64,000 bases of DNA from Streptomyces bottropensis ATCC 25435 (GCF_000383595.1 NZ_KB911581.1:1827342-1891341), one strand, 5' to 3'; counted from the stretch's first letter, positions 36,602-49,468 are shown. Numbers and translations: made by a program. The notes: generated by a model not told the origin, from the letters alone.

Positions 36602-37618
36602 ATGACAGCCACAGATCCGGCAGGGCAGGCGGGAAACCCGTCCCGGGGCCCGTCCCCGGACCCGTCGCGCGATCCGGATCCGCCACGGGACGCGGGCCGG
36701 GACGCTTCACGGGACGGGCCTCGGGATCCGTCACGCGACGCGGCGATGGATCCGTCCCGTGACCCGTCCCGTGACCCGTCCCGTGACCCGTCCCGTGACC
36801 CGTTCCGCGCCCCGGCGAGGAACCGCCGGAGTCTCAGCCACCGGATGAGGTACGCCCTGCGCCACCCCCGGCGCGTGCCCGCGCACGCCCACCGGGTGGC
36901 GCGGGACACCTGGCTGCGGCTGAAACACCGCGACCACATCGCCTACTACCGTGCCGTCATGGCCGCCGACACGGCACGCAGTCCCGAGGCCGCCGTCGGG
37001 CACAACCCGTCCGTCGAGAAGTGGGAACGCATCGGCCGGATGCAGTTCGACTACCTCCTGCGGCACGGCCTGGAGCCCCGGCACCGGATGCTGGAGATCG
37101 GCTGCGGGAACCTGCGGGCCGGGCGGCTGTTCATCGACCACCTGGACACCGGGAACTACTACGGGATCGACATCTCGCCCGCCATCCTCATGGAGGCCCA
37201 GCGCACCCTCGCGCGAGAGGGTCTGCAATCCAAACTGCCCCACCTGGCGCTCGTCGCCGACCTCACGTTCGCCTTCCTGCCCGCCGGTCACTTCGACGTC
37301 GTCCACGCGCACAGCGTGTTCTCCCACTCGCCGCCGCACGTCATAGAGCAGTGCCTCGCGCACGTCGGCCGCGTCCTCGCCCCCGGCGGCTACTTCGACT
37401 TCACCTTCGGCCGCACCGAGGGCGACGAACACCAGGTGCTCCACGAGGACTTCTATTACCGCACCGACACCCTCGTCGAACTCGCCCGGCGGTACGGCCT
37501 GTCCGCCCGGCTCATGGACGACTGGGAGGACCTGCCCCATCGCCAGTCGAAGATCCGCGCGACCCTGGCGGAGGAAGCCGGCGGGCGCGGGGGACCGGAT
37601 GCCGGTGCCGCACCCTAA
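36602..37618 (+). CDS. Class I SAM-dependent methyltransferase with a repetitive N-terminus
   Basis: 338 residues from ATG 36602 with an excellent GGAGG site. Residues 1-75 are built from Asp-Pro-Ser-Arg-type repeats and look disordered. The methyltransferase fold starts near residue 120: SAM motif MLEIGCGNLRAGRLFIDHLD, then YYGIDISPAILMEA, GHFDVVHAHSVFSH and APGGYFDFTFGR. Substrate unknown. A basic bridge (RRSLSHRMRYALRHPRR) separates the two parts. The strong ribosome site argues that the repeat region is really translated. It lies 9 bp before the LOG gene, so they may be coupled. Confidence 0.85.
   Translation: MTATDPAGQAGNPSRGPSPDPSRDPDPPRDAGRDASRDGPRDPSRDAAMDPSRDPSRDPSRDPSRDPFRAPARNRRSLSHRMRYALRHPRRVPAHAHRVARDTWLRLKHRDHIAYYRAVMAADTARSPEAAVGHNPSVEKWERIGRMQFDYLLRHGLEPRHRMLEIGCGNLRAGRLFIDHLDTGNYYGIDISPAILMEAQRTLAREGLQSKLPHLALVADLTFAFLPAGHFDVVHAHSVFSHSPPHVIEQCLAHVGRVLAPGGYFDFTFGRTEGDEHQVLHEDFYYRTDTLVELARRYGLSARLMDDWEDLPHRQSKIRATLAEEAGGRGGPDAGAAP
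36749..36808. repeat. 12-bp tandem repeat encoding Asp-Pro-Ser-Arg units
   Basis: Five consecutive 12-bp units (GACCCGTCCCGT type; the first starts GAT, the last is GACCCGTTCCGC), in frame inside the methyltransferase gene. Confidence 0.9.
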
Positions 37619-37627
37619 CGTGGACGC

Positions 37628-38167
37628 ATGAACATCTGTGTCTTCCTCTCCGCCGCAGACCTCGCCGACCGGTACACCCACCCCGCGAAGGAATTCGCCA
37701 GGCTGATCGGCAAGGGCGGGCACACCCTGGTGTGGGGCGGCTCGGACGTCGGGCTGATGAAGGTGGTCGCCGACGGCGTGCGGGAGGCGGGCGGCAGACT
37801 GCTGGGCGTCTCGGTCGAGTTCCTGGCGGCCAAGGCGCGGCCGGACACCGACGAGATGGTGGTCGCGCGGGACCTCGCCGAGAGGAAGCGGCTGCTCCTG
37901 GAGAAGGCCGACGCGGTCGTCGTCATGGTCGGCGGGACCGGCACGCTCGACGAGGCGACCGAGATCCTGGAGCTGAAGAAGCACGGTCACACCGAGATGC
38001 CGGTCGTCCTCCTCAACACCGCGGGCTTCTACGACGGTCTGAAGGAGCAGTTCCGGCGCATGGAGGACGAGGGGTTCCTGCCCCGCCCGCTCACCGACCT
38101 GGTCTTCTTCGCGGAGGAGCCGGTGGGGGCGCTGGCGTACCTGGAGGAGAGCCGGGGCGTCGCCTGA
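37628..38167 (+). CDS. LOG family protein (nucleotide phosphoribohydrolase-like)
   Basis: 179 residues from ATG 37628. The LOG/lysine-decarboxylase-like fold has the signature VGGTGTLDEATEILELKKHG, close to the PGGxGTxxE motif of cytokinin-activating enzymes, with a catalytic Arg/Glu pair plausible in DLAERKRLLLEKAD. Known members hydrolyse nucleoside 5'-monophosphates to base and ribose phosphate; the natural substrate in Streptomyces is not known. The Pro of the motif is Val here. It follows the methyltransferase after 9 bp. Confidence 0.85.
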   Translation: MNICVFLSAADLADRYTHPAKEFARLIGKGGHTLVWGGSDVGLMKVVADGVREAGGRLLGVSVEFLAAKARPDTDEMVVARDLAERKRLLLEKADAVVVMVGGTGTLDEATEILELKKHGHTEMPVVLLNTAGFYDGLKEQFRRMEDEGFLPRPLTDLVFFAEEPVGALAYLEESRGVA

Positions 38168-38209
38168 GGGGCGTTCTCCGTCCCGCTCCGGTGATGCGAG
38201 CATGACCGC

Positions 38210-38899
38210 ATGGCTACTCATGTGATCACCGGGGCGGGTTCCGGCATCGGCGCGGCCGTCGCCCGACAGCTGCACGAGCGCGGGGACGACCTCGTGCTGC
38301 ACGCGCGCGACGCGGGACGGGCGAAGGAACTGGCCGCGGAGTTCCCCGGGGCGAGGACGCTGGTCGGCGATCTGGCGGACCCGGACAAGATCTCCTGGGC
38401 CTTCTCCCATCAGAGCCTGCCGGACCGCGTGGACTCGCTGCTGCACATCGCGGGCGTGGTCGACCTCGGCCCGGTCGGCGAGCTGACCCCCAAGACCTGG
38501 CGCCACCAGCTCAACGTCAACCTCATCGCCCCCGCCGAACTGACCCGCCACTTCCTGCCCCAACTCCGGGCCGCCCGTGGACACGTGCTGTTCGTCAACT
38601 CCGGCGCGGGCCTCAACGCGCACGCCGACTGGTCCGCGTACGCCGCCTCCAAGCACGGGCTCAAGGCGTTGGCGGACTCCCTGCGGTGGGAGGAGCATGG
38701 CAACGGGGTCCGGGTGACGACGGTGTACCCCGGGCGCACCGCCAGCCCCATGCAGGCGAAGGTGCACCAGCAGGAGGGCAAGGAGTACGACCCCGCGCGC
38801 TGGATCGCCCCCGAGTCGGTCGCCACGACGATTCTCATGGCGCTGGACCTGCCCCGCGACGCGGAGGTGAACGACCTGACGGTGCGCCCGGGCGCGTGA
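38210..38899 (+). CDS. Short-chain dehydrogenase/reductase
   Basis: 229 residues. Classical SDR: cofactor motif TGAGSGIG at residues 7-14, the NAG-type region as HIAGVVDLGPVGE, the catalytic serine in FVNSGAG and the YxxxK pair in YAASKHGLKAL. HARDAGRAKELA after the second strand suggests NADPH preference. The substrate is unknown. It lies 42 bp after the LOG gene on the same strand and may share its transcript. Confidence 0.9.
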   Translation: MATHVITGAGSGIGAAVARQLHERGDDLVLHARDAGRAKELAAEFPGARTLVGDLADPDKISWAFSHQSLPDRVDSLLHIAGVVDLGPVGELTPKTWRHQLNVNLIAPAELTRHFLPQLRAARGHVLFVNSGAGLNAHADWSAYAASKHGLKALADSLRWEEHGNGVRVTTVYPGRTASPMQAKVHQQEGKEYDPARWIAPESVATTILMALDLPRDAEVNDLTVRPGA

Positions 38900-38923
38900 G
38901 GGCTCTGCCGGACGGGGTGCGTT

Positions 38924-38968
38924 GTCGGGTGCGGGTGCGGGTGCGGGTGCGGGTGCGGGCGCGGGTGA
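38924..38968. repeat. Hexanucleotide microsatellite
   Basis: About seven copies of GGGTGC downstream of the SDR gene, the last ones slightly diverged. Confidence 0.85.
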
Positions 38969-38970
38969 GT

Positions 38971-39107
38971 GGGGGCTGGTCGCGCAGTTCCCCGCGCCCT
39001 TGAAAAGCAGGGGCTGCGCCCCGAGCTTTCCAGGCCGGCAGGGCCGTGGCTTTCAGGGCCGCTGGGCCTGGGCTTTCAGGGGCGCGGGGAACTGCGCGAG
39101 AAGCCCC
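38971..39107. repeat. Inverted-repeat-bounded intergenic repeat, short form
   Basis: The left copy (38981-39008) carries CGCGCAGTTCCCCGCGCCCT and runs to TTGAAAAGC. The right copy in inverse orientation (39072-39098) runs from GCTTTCAGG to GGAACTGCGCG. Between them are GGCC/GCAGGGCC and CTTTCAGGGCC iterations. The same pair bounds a longer insert at 45073-45519. Regions 38900-39159 hold no gene. Confidence 0.75.
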
Positions 39108-39159
39108 ACCGGACCCGCACCCGACAACGCACCCCCGGCGGAGCCGTACGCTTCGGGGC

Positions 39160-40170
39160 GTGAGCGACGACTTCAGTTTCGGCCCTGCCACCGGCGTGGG
39201 GTCCATGCCGGGCGGCGACGCCCGAGAAGCCGCCAAGACCGTCACCGGCACCTTCGAGTGGCCGGAGACAGGCATGGCGCACCTCCCCGAACTCCCCGCC
39301 AGAGGCCCCGGCGCCGACATGATCGGCAGAACCGCGGGGATGCTGGTCGAGATGTACGCGCGCGTCGAGCCCAGCGGCTGGCGCGTCGGCGACCGACCGG
39401 GTCGGGACACCAAGCGGGCCCGTTCGTGGCTGCGCGAGGACCTCGACGCGCTGGAGGAGTTCACCCAGGGATACGAGGGCCCCCTGAAGGTCCAGGCCGT
39501 CGGGCCCTGGACCCTCGCCGCCGCGCTGGAGCTGAGGAACGGCGAGGCAGCCCTCTCCGACCCCGGCGCCTGCCGTGACCTCGCCGGCTCGCTCGCCGAG
39601 GGCCTGCGCGAGCACCTCGCCGAGGCCCGCCGACGTGCGCCGCGAGCCCAACTCGTCCTCCAGCTCGACGAACCCTCCCTCATCGCCGTCCTGCGCGGAC
39701 AGGTCAAGAGCGCCAGCGGCTACCGCACGCACCGCGCCGTCGACCGCCAACTCGTCGAAGCCACACTGCGGAACGTCATCGACGCCGCACAGGGCGCGGT
39801 GATCGTGCACTCGTGCGCCCCCGACGTGCCCTTCGCGCTCCTGCGCCGGACCGGTGCCACCGGGATCTCCTTCGACTTCACCCTGCTCACCGAGCGTGAC
39901 GACGACGCCATCGGGGAAGCGGTCGAGGGGGGCACCAAGCTGCTGGCCGGTGTCGTGCCGACCACCGAGGGGGCATTGTCGGACCCTGCCGGTAGCGTCA
40001 TGGGTGTCAGGACGCTGTGGCGCAGGCTGGGGCTGCATCCGGGGCTTCTCGCGGAGGCGGTCACGGTCACTCCGACGTGCGGGCTCGCGGGGGTCTCCCC
40101 GGCCTACGCGCGCACGGCACTCGCGCATTGCGTCAAGGCGGCGAGATCCCTCGCGGACAACCCAGAGTAA
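39160..40170 (+). CDS. Cobalamin-independent methionine synthase-like protein (MetE C-terminal type)
   Basis: 336 residues from GTG 39160 (VSDDFSFGPATGVGSMPGGD). It has the TIM-barrel of the UROD/MetE superfamily, with candidate zinc ligands H217 and C219 in VHSCAPD and C307 in PTCGLAGVSP, plus LQLDEPSL. It lacks the MetE N-terminal half, as do archaeal short forms. Possible activity is methyl transfer to homocysteine or a related thiol. TACGCT at 39147-39152, seven bases before GTG, suggests a leaderless transcript. It lies 15 bp before ligA, probably one operon. Confidence 0.85.
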   Translation: MSDDFSFGPATGVGSMPGGDAREAAKTVTGTFEWPETGMAHLPELPARGPGADMIGRTAGMLVEMYARVEPSGWRVGDRPGRDTKRARSWLREDLDALEEFTQGYEGPLKVQAVGPWTLAAALELRNGEAALSDPGACRDLAGSLAEGLREHLAEARRRAPRAQLVLQLDEPSLIAVLRGQVKSASGYRTHRAVDRQLVEATLRNVIDAAQGAVIVHSCAPDVPFALLRRTGATGISFDFTLLTERDDDAIGEAVEGGTKLLAGVVPTTEGALSDPAGSVMGVRTLWRRLGLHPGLLAEAVTVTPTCGLAGVSPAYARTALAHCVKAARSLADNPE

Positions 40171-42405
<2,235 letters not shown>

Positions 42406-42413
42406 GGGTTGAA

Positions 42414-42453
42414 GGCCACCCGTTCGGCGCATACCAGATGCATACGGGTGGCC
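42414..42453 (+). terminator. Hairpin after ligA
   Basis: A 10-bp perfect stem (42414-42423 with 42444-42453). The 20-base loop itself holds a GCAT/ATGC mini-stem. Starts nine bases after the ligA stop. Confidence 0.6.
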
Positions 42454-42633
42454 GGTCGCATTCGGGCAACCGCCGGCGACCGCCGCCCGTGGAAGCCTTG
42501 TGCGGCCTACTGTTGAGGTGTGCGCCTGCCGTGCCCGGACGCGTGGTGGGTTGCCGGACGCGGTGCCGTCGAGGTCGTGAGACGAGCGACGGGCCGCGTG
42601 GCGTGGGCACCGCCGGCTGTGAGAGGGACGGGA

Positions 42634-45000
42634 ATGGAACCGACCGAGAGCGTCGCCCCGGGCTCGCGGCTGCGCCTGCGCCGGGTGTCCGGGGCCTGGC
42701 GACGGGGACGCTCCCTGCTCATGGGAGGACGCCCGTTCGAGGGAAGCCGGGAGGACGCCCCCGGGCGGGCGACGGCGGCGGAGTCCAGGACCGGTACGGC
42801 ACGGCCGCCGGGCCGTGCGAGCGCGAGCGCACCCCGCCCTCTCGTACCCGGCCCGGCCCAGCTCGGCTCCGGCACCGCGGCCGCCATGGCCGGGGCGCCC
42901 GTCGTCACCGGCGCGCTCGGCGAGGGCCGCGGACACGAACTGCCCGGTCACGACGCCGATCGGCACCTGTCCTGGCCTGCGCTGCCCGGCGTGATCGTGG
43001 GCCTCGCCGGTGCCATCCTCGGCGCCGGCTTCTACCGGGCCTTCGTCGGGCCGCACGCGCTCTTCCCGGCCGGCACGGTCGGCTGGTCCCTCGCCCTCCT
43101 GACCGGCATCATCGTCGGCCATCTCGTCGCCATGGGCCGCGCGCGCTGGTGGGGCGGCACCGGCTCCGGCGCCGCTCTCACCCTCGCCGTCCTGCTGCTG
43201 TACGGCTGGGTGGCCGCCGGGATGGTCAGCCTCACCGTCGTCGTGCTCGTCGGCGTCGCCCGCCGGGGCCGCTGGCGCCAGGGCGTCCTGCACGGCGCGG
43301 TGGACATCCTCGGCATCGGTGCCGCCGCGCTCGTCCTGCGGGTCTTCGGCCGCGTCCCCTCGGTGGAGCGGCCCTGGGACCCGGACAGCTGGAATCTCTA
43401 CTCGGCCCCGCAGGTGGCCCTGGTCGCCGTCGCCTATCTCGTGGTCAGCCGGATGTTGCTCTGGCATCTGGCCGCACCGCGCGGCGGACTGCCCACCGTC
43501 GCCCGTACGGCCCTGGTCAGACAGGGGCTCGTCGCCGTCGCGCTGCTCGGTATCGCGCCGCTCGTCTGCGTCGTCGCCATGGCCCAGCCCCTGCTGCTGC
43601 CGCTCTTCGCCATCCCCCTCATCGCGCTCGACTCCACCCTGTGGATAGCCCGCGCCCGTGCGGAGGAACAACTGCGCGACCCGCTCACCGGCCTGCCGAA
43701 CCGGCAGTGGCTGCTGGAGCGGACCTGGACCGCGCTGGACGACGCCGAACGCATCGGGGCGCGGTCGGCGCTGCTGCTGATCGACCTAGACCGCTTCAGG
43801 TCCGTCAACGACACGCTCGGCCATCTCGCGGGCGACCGGTTGCTGTTGCAGATAGCGGATCGGCTGCGGGTCGCCCTGCCGCGCGGAGCGGAGGCCGCGC
43901 GGCTGGGCGGTGACGAGTTCGCCGTCCTGCTGCCCGTCGCCGACTCCACGACGTCCGCGTCGCGGGTCGCCCGCAACCTCGTCGCCGCGCTCGGCTCGCC
44001 GCTCGACCTCGACGGGCTCACCCTCGTGCTGGAGGCCAGTGCCGGGCTCGCCGTCTTCCCCGACCACGCGCTCGACGCGGAGGGGCTGCTGCGGCGGGCG
44101 GACGTGGCGATGTACCAGGCGAAGCGCGACCGTACGGGCGTGGAGGTCTACGAGTCCAAGCGGGACTCCAACACCCCCGACCGGCTCGGTCTGCTGGGTG
44201 ACCTGCGGCGCGCGCTCGACGCGCACGAGGTCGAACTGCACTACCAGCCGAAGGTCCGCTTCGACGGTCAGGTCGCCGGTCTGGAGGCGCTGGTGCGGTG
44301 GGTGCACCCCGAACGGGGGAAGGTGCCGCCGGACGAGTTCATAGCGATCGCCGAGTCCTCCGGACTGATGCCGCACCTGACGGAGTACGTCCTGGACACC
44401 GCGCTCGGGCAGGTGGCGCGGTGGCGGGCGCAGGGGCTGCACGTGCCGGTGGCGGTGAACGTGTCCCCGCGCGACGTCCACACCCCCGGCTTCGCCGGCG
44501 CGGTGGCCGCGCGGCTCGCCCGCCACGGGGTTCCCGCCGGGGCGTTGCAGCTGGAGATAACGGAACATGTGCTGCTCGAAGACCCGCAGCGGGCCGCGGA
44601 CACCCTCGCCGGGCTGACCGGGCACGGGGTGAAGATGTCGCTGGACGACTTCGGGACGGGGTATTCGTCGCTGGTGCATCTGCGGCGGCTGCCGGTGAGC
44701 GAGCTGAAGATCGACCGGTCGTTCGTGGCCCGGCTGGCGATCGACAGCGAGGACGCGGCGATCGTGCGCTGCACGGTCGATCTCGCGCATTCGCTGGGGC
44801 TGCTCGTCGTCGCGGAGGGCGTCGAGGACGACGAGACGTGGGAGCGGCTGAGGGACCTCGGGTGCGACGCGGTCCAGGGGTGGCTGGTCGCCGCCGCGAT
44901 GCCGGCGGAGGAGGCGACCGCGTGGTTGCGGGCGCGGGGTTCGCGGGGCTGGCAGCGGCGCCCGCGCGCGGCGCTGCCGGCGGCTACGGCGGAGGAGTGA
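42634..45000 (+). CDS. rmdB: Membrane GGDEF-EAL protein, probable c-di-GMP phosphodiesterase
   Basis: 788 residues from ATG 42634 (MEPTESVAPGSRLRLRRVSG) with an AGAGGGA site. A basic N-terminus precedes about six membrane segments (residues ~110-335). GGDEF domain: motif intact (ARLGGDEFAVLL), I-site degenerate (RGAE for RxxD). EAL domain: catalytic set complete (GLEALVRW, NVSPRD, EITE, DDFGTGYSS, LKIDRSF, AEGVE), so degradation of c-di-GMP is expected. Position after ligA and before gatC matches, from memory, S. coelicolor RmdB (SCO5495), which affects development. An alternative GTG at 42520 follows TACTGT by six bases and could be a leaderless start. Confidence 0.88.
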   Translation: MEPTESVAPGSRLRLRRVSGAWRRGRSLLMGGRPFEGSREDAPGRATAAESRTGTARPPGRASASAPRPLVPGPAQLGSGTAAAMAGAPVVTGALGEGRGHELPGHDADRHLSWPALPGVIVGLAGAILGAGFYRAFVGPHALFPAGTVGWSLALLTGIIVGHLVAMGRARWWGGTGSGAALTLAVLLLYGWVAAGMVSLTVVVLVGVARRGRWRQGVLHGAVDILGIGAAALVLRVFGRVPSVERPWDPDSWNLYSAPQVALVAVAYLVVSRMLLWHLAAPRGGLPTVARTALVRQGLVAVALLGIAPLVCVVAMAQPLLLPLFAIPLIALDSTLWIARARAEEQLRDPLTGLPNRQWLLERTWTALDDAERIGARSALLLIDLDRFRSVNDTLGHLAGDRLLLQIADRLRVALPRGAEAARLGGDEFAVLLPVADSTTSASRVARNLVAALGSPLDLDGLTLVLEASAGLAVFPDHALDAEGLLRRADVAMYQAKRDRTGVEVYESKRDSNTPDRLGLLGDLRRALDAHEVELHYQPKVRFDGQVAGLEALVRWVHPERGKVPPDEFIAIAESSGLMPHLTEYVLDTALGQVARWRAQGLHVPVAVNVSPRDVHTPGFAGAVAARLARHGVPAGALQLEITEHVLLEDPQRAADTLAGLTGHGVKMSLDDFGTGYSSLVHLRRLPVSELKIDRSFVARLAIDSEDAAIVRCTVDLAHSLGLLVVAEGVEDDETWERLRDLGCDAVQGWLVAAAMPAEEATAWLRARGSRGWQRRPRAALPAATAEE

Positions 45001-45072
45001 CGAGGGGGCGGGCGGGGGCGCCTCATAGCTCGGGGGTTCCGGTGCGTCGGCGGGTGCGGCTCCGGTGGGGGT

Positions 45073-45519
45073 TTCTCGCGCAGTTCCCCGCGCCCCTGAA
45101 AAGCAGGGGCTACGCCCCACGCTTTTCATCCCACAGCCCCGTCTGCCCTTGATCCCGCAGCCTCGCCGCCCTTCATGGTGCGGTCCCGTCGCGCCGCATC
45201 CCGCAGCCTCGTCGCCATGCCGCGCAGGCCGGCCGCCATGCCTGCCACGGGCCCGTCGCCGCGCAACGCGCAGGCCGGTCGCCATGCATCGCGCAGGCCC
45301 GTCACCATCCATCCCGCAGCCCCGTCGTCACGCGCCGCGCAGCCCCGTCGCCGTCCATCCGCAGTCTCGGCGCCATGCATCGCGCAGCCCTGTACGCCAT
45401 CCATCCCGCGGACTCGTCACTTTCCAGGTCCGCGAGCCGTTGCTCCACAGGCCGCAGCCCCGTCGCTTTCCAGCCCCGCAGGGCCTGGGCTTTCAGGGGC
45501 GCGGGGAACTGCGCGAGAA
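45073..45519. repeat. Inverted-repeat-bounded intergenic repeat, long form with degenerate tandem array
   Basis: The left arm (45073-45104) and right arm (45489-45519) are inverse copies with the core TCGCGCAGTTCCCCGCGCCC, the same arms as at 38981-39098. Between them (about 45120-45480) lie many imperfect units like CGCCATGCATCGCGCAGCCC and CATCCCGCAGCCCCGTC. Confidence 0.75.
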
Positions 45520-45606
45520 GCCCCACGCGCCCGCACCCGCCCGATTACAGTGCCCCCGAGCTACTGGGCGTCCGGCCCAGCGGCGCGGTCAAGCCGTCGC
45601 GCCCCA

Positions 45607-45612
45607 TAGGAT
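45607..45612 (+). promoter_or_regulatory. Putative -10 element of the gatCAB operon
   Basis: TAGGAT, followed by a ~40-base leader with AGAGGAT before ATG 45653. GTCAAG at about 45586-45591 is a weak -35 candidate. The repeat region upstream ends before it. Confidence 0.4.
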
Positions 45613-45652
45613 TGGCGCCAAACCACTCGCACTCACCCCAGAGGATCGCTGC

Positions 45653-45949
45653 ATGCCTGGCATTACGCGCGAGGAGGTCGCCCACCTCGCCCGGCTGGCG
45701 CGTCTGGAGCTGAAGCCCGAAGAGCTCGAACACTTCGCGGGTCAGCTGGACGACATCATCGGCGCGGTCGCCCGCGTCAGCGAGGTCGCCGACCAAGATG
45801 TACCACCGACCTCGCACCCGCTGCCGCTGACGAACGTCATGCGCGCGGACGAGGTCCGTCCGTCGCTCACCCCCGAGCAGGCGCTTTCCGCCGCCCCGGC
45901 CCAGGAGCAGCAGCGTTTCAAGGTGCCGCAGATCCTGGGGGAGGACTGA
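45653..45949 (+). CDS. gatC: Glutamyl/aspartyl-tRNA amidotransferase subunit C
   Basis: 98 residues, normal length. The small subunit wraps around GatA and GatB and stabilises the amidotransferase that converts Glu-tRNA(Gln) or Asp-tRNA(Asn) to the amides. Signature [20 protein letters not shown] and the C-terminal [15 protein letters not shown]. First gene of gatC-gatA-small gene-gatB; gatA starts seven bases after its stop. Confidence 0.96.
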   Translation: MPGITREEVAHLARLARLELKPEELEHFAGQLDDIIGAVARVSEVADQDVPPTSHPLPLTNVMRADEVRPSLTPEQALSAAPAQEQQRFKVPQILGED

Positions 45950-45956
45950 TCACGTC

Positions 45957-47449
<1,493 letters not shown>

Positions 47450-47453
<4 letters not shown>

Positions 47454-47692
47454 GCAACGCACTGTCCAAGGCCAAGGACTTCCAGAAGTCCAAGTCCGGT
47501 ACGTACGTGTCCATCGCCACCACCGCCTTCGGCGCGTGGGGCATCGCCAAGCGGATCAAGAAGGCCCGCGTCGAGCAGGACACGCTCCGGCTGATCGACG
47601 CGTCCGTGGCCGCCGTCGGCATCGTCACCGGTCTCGCCATCCTGTACCGCGAACTGAAGCGGCTGGGCGACGACGACGTCCTGCTGGGCTGA
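47450..47692 (+). CDS. Small conserved membrane-associated protein between gatA and gatB
   Basis: 80 residues from GTG 47450, overlapping the gatA stop (GTGA) with GAGGAGG upstream. An amphipathic basic N-terminus ([14 protein letters not shown]) is followed by a weak hydrophobic segment ([19 protein letters not shown]) and a clearer one ([20 protein letters not shown]). No domain is recognised. The same position is, from memory, occupied in S. coelicolor (SCO5500). Strong translational coupling means it is made together with the amidotransferase; whether it acts with it is unknown. Confidence 0.8.
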
Positions 47693-47707
47693 GAGGGAAC
47701 CAAGACC

Positions 47708-49222
47708 GTGACCACCACGACCGACCTGGTGTCGTACGAGGACGCGCTGGCGTCGTACGACCCCGTCATGGGCCTTGAGGTCCATGTCGAACTCGGCACC
47801 AAGACGAAGATGTTCTGCGGCTGTTCCACCGAACTCGGTCAGGACGCCAACACGCAGACCTGCCCCACCTGCCTCGGCCTGCCCGGCGCGCTCCCGGTCG
47901 TCAACGCGATCGGCGTCGAGTCGGCGATCAGGATCGGTCTCGCGCTGAACTGCGAGATCGCCGAGTGGTGCCGCTTCGCCCGGAAGAACTACTTCTATCC
48001 GGACATGCCGAAGAACTTCCAGACCTCCCAGTACGACGAGCCGATCGCCTTCAACGGCTACCTCGACGTACAGCTGGAGGACGGCGAGACCTTCCGCGTG
48101 GAGATCGAGCGCGCCCACATGGAGGAGGACACCGGCAAGTCGACGCACGTCGGTGGCGCGACCGGCCGCATCCACGGCGCCTCGCACTCGCTGCTCGACT
48201 ACAACCGCGCGGGCATCCCGCTCATCGAGATCGTCACCAAGCCGATCGAGGGCGCCGGCGAGCGCGCTCCCGAGGTCGCCAAGGCGTACGTGCGTGAGCT
48301 GCGCGAGGTCATCAAGGCGCTCGGCGTCTCGGAGGCCCGTATGGAGATGGGCCAGATGCGCTGCGACGTGAACCTGTCGCTGCGCCCGCACGGCCGTGAG
48401 AAGTTCGGCACGCGCTCCGAGACGAAGAACGTGAACTCGCTGCGCAGCGTCGAGCGCGCCGCCCGCTTCGAGATCCAGCGGCACGCCGCCGTCCTGAACG
48501 GCGGCGGGACGATCATCCAGGAGACCCGGCACTTCCACGAGGACACGGGGTCCACGACCTCGGGCCGGGTGAAGGAGGAGGCCGAGGACTACCGGTACTT
48601 CCCCGAGCCGGACCTCGTGCCGGTGGCCCCCTCGCGCGAGTGGGTCGAGGAGATCCGGGCCGCGCTGCCCGAGCTGCCGCTGGTGCGCCGCAACCGGCTC
48701 CTCGGGGAGTGGGGCATCTCGGGCACCGAGATGCAGGCGATCCTCAACGCCGGCGCGCTGGATCTGATCGTCGCCACCATCGACGCCGGGGCGGACGCCG
48801 CCTCCGCCCGCAAGTGGTGGATGGGCGAGCTGGCCCGCAGCGCCAACGAGTCGGGTGTCCCGCTCGACGAGCTGGCGATCACGCCGGAGCAGGTCGCCCG
48901 CGTCACCGAGCTGGTCTCGAAGGGCGATCTGAACGACAAGCTGGCACGCCAGGTCATCGAGGGCGTCCTCGCGGGCGAAGGCACCCCGGACGAGGTCGTC
49001 GACAAGCGCGGTCTGAAGGTCGTCTCCGACGAGGGCGCCCTGACGACGGCCGTCGAGGAGGCCATCGCCGGCAACCCGGGCATCGCCGACAAGATCCGCG
49101 GCGGCAAGGTCGCCGCGGCCGGAGCCCTGGTCGGCGCGGTCATGAAGGCCACCCGCGGCCAGGCGGACGCGGCCCGCGTCAAGGAGCTGATCCTGGAGAA
49201 GCTGGGCGTCTCCGAGGGCTGA
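47708..49222 (+). CDS. gatB: Glutamyl/aspartyl-tRNA amidotransferase subunit B
   Basis: 504 residues from GTG 47708. Binds the mischarged tRNA and performs the phosphorylation and amidation. GatB signatures: [20 protein letters not shown], the zinc-site cysteines in [20 protein letters not shown], and [14 protein letters not shown]. The C-terminal YqeY-like tail (about 420-504) binds tRNA. Last gene of the gat operon; a terminator hairpin follows. Confidence 0.97.
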   Translation: MTTTTDLVSYEDALASYDPVMGLEVHVELGTKTKMFCGCSTELGQDANTQTCPTCLGLPGALPVVNAIGVESAIRIGLALNCEIAEWCRFARKNYFYPDMPKNFQTSQYDEPIAFNGYLDVQLEDGETFRVEIERAHMEEDTGKSTHVGGATGRIHGASHSLLDYNRAGIPLIEIVTKPIEGAGERAPEVAKAYVRELREVIKALGVSEARMEMGQMRCDVNLSLRPHGREKFGTRSETKNVNSLRSVERAARFEIQRHAAVLNGGGTIIQETRHFHEDTGSTTSGRVKEEAEDYRYFPEPDLVPVAPSREWVEEIRAALPELPLVRRNRLLGEWGISGTEMQAILNAGALDLIVATIDAGADAASARKWWMGELARSANESGVPLDELAITPEQVARVTELVSKGDLNDKLARQVIEGVLAGEGTPDEVVDKRGLKVVSDEGALTTAVEEAIAGNPGIADKIRGGKVAAAGALVGAVMKATRGQADAARVKELILEKLGVSEG

Positions 49223-49270
49223 GTCGAGGGCTGGGCCGCGGGTGAACGGACCCCCGGCTCCCCGCGCATT

Positions 49271-49309
49271 CCTGAGGGCGGCACATCACTGCGATGGGCC
49301 GCCCTCAGG
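49271..49309 (+). terminator. Terminator of the gat operon
   Basis: A 12-bp perfect stem (49271-49282 with 49298-49309) and a 15-base loop, 48 bases after the gatB stop. Confidence 0.7.
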
Positions 49310-49468
49310 CGTGCGCACGGCGGTGACCCGGGGTGACAGAGTGCCGCGATCTGTCCTGTGAGGTGGCTCCCATCCCATGTGAGGAGACCCTCAAAGGGGC
49401 CAAACGATCACATTGTGGTGCAACAGTTGCCAGGAATTGCTCAGTCTCCCCCCTCAGGAGAACGATCC

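Larger units (their letters stand above)
45001..45652. other. Long intergenic region rich in repeats
   Basis: 652 bp between rmdB and gatC with no credible gene: short open frames follow the repeats and have no ribosome sites. It holds an inverted-repeat-bounded element with a degenerate tandem array and, at the right end, the gatC promoter. Confidence 0.7.

Noticed and set aside
45120..45500. Repeat-rich gap considered as CRISPR or as small genes
   Set aside because: Units vary in length and sequence and lack constant spacing; short open frames simply follow the repeats and have no ribosome sites.
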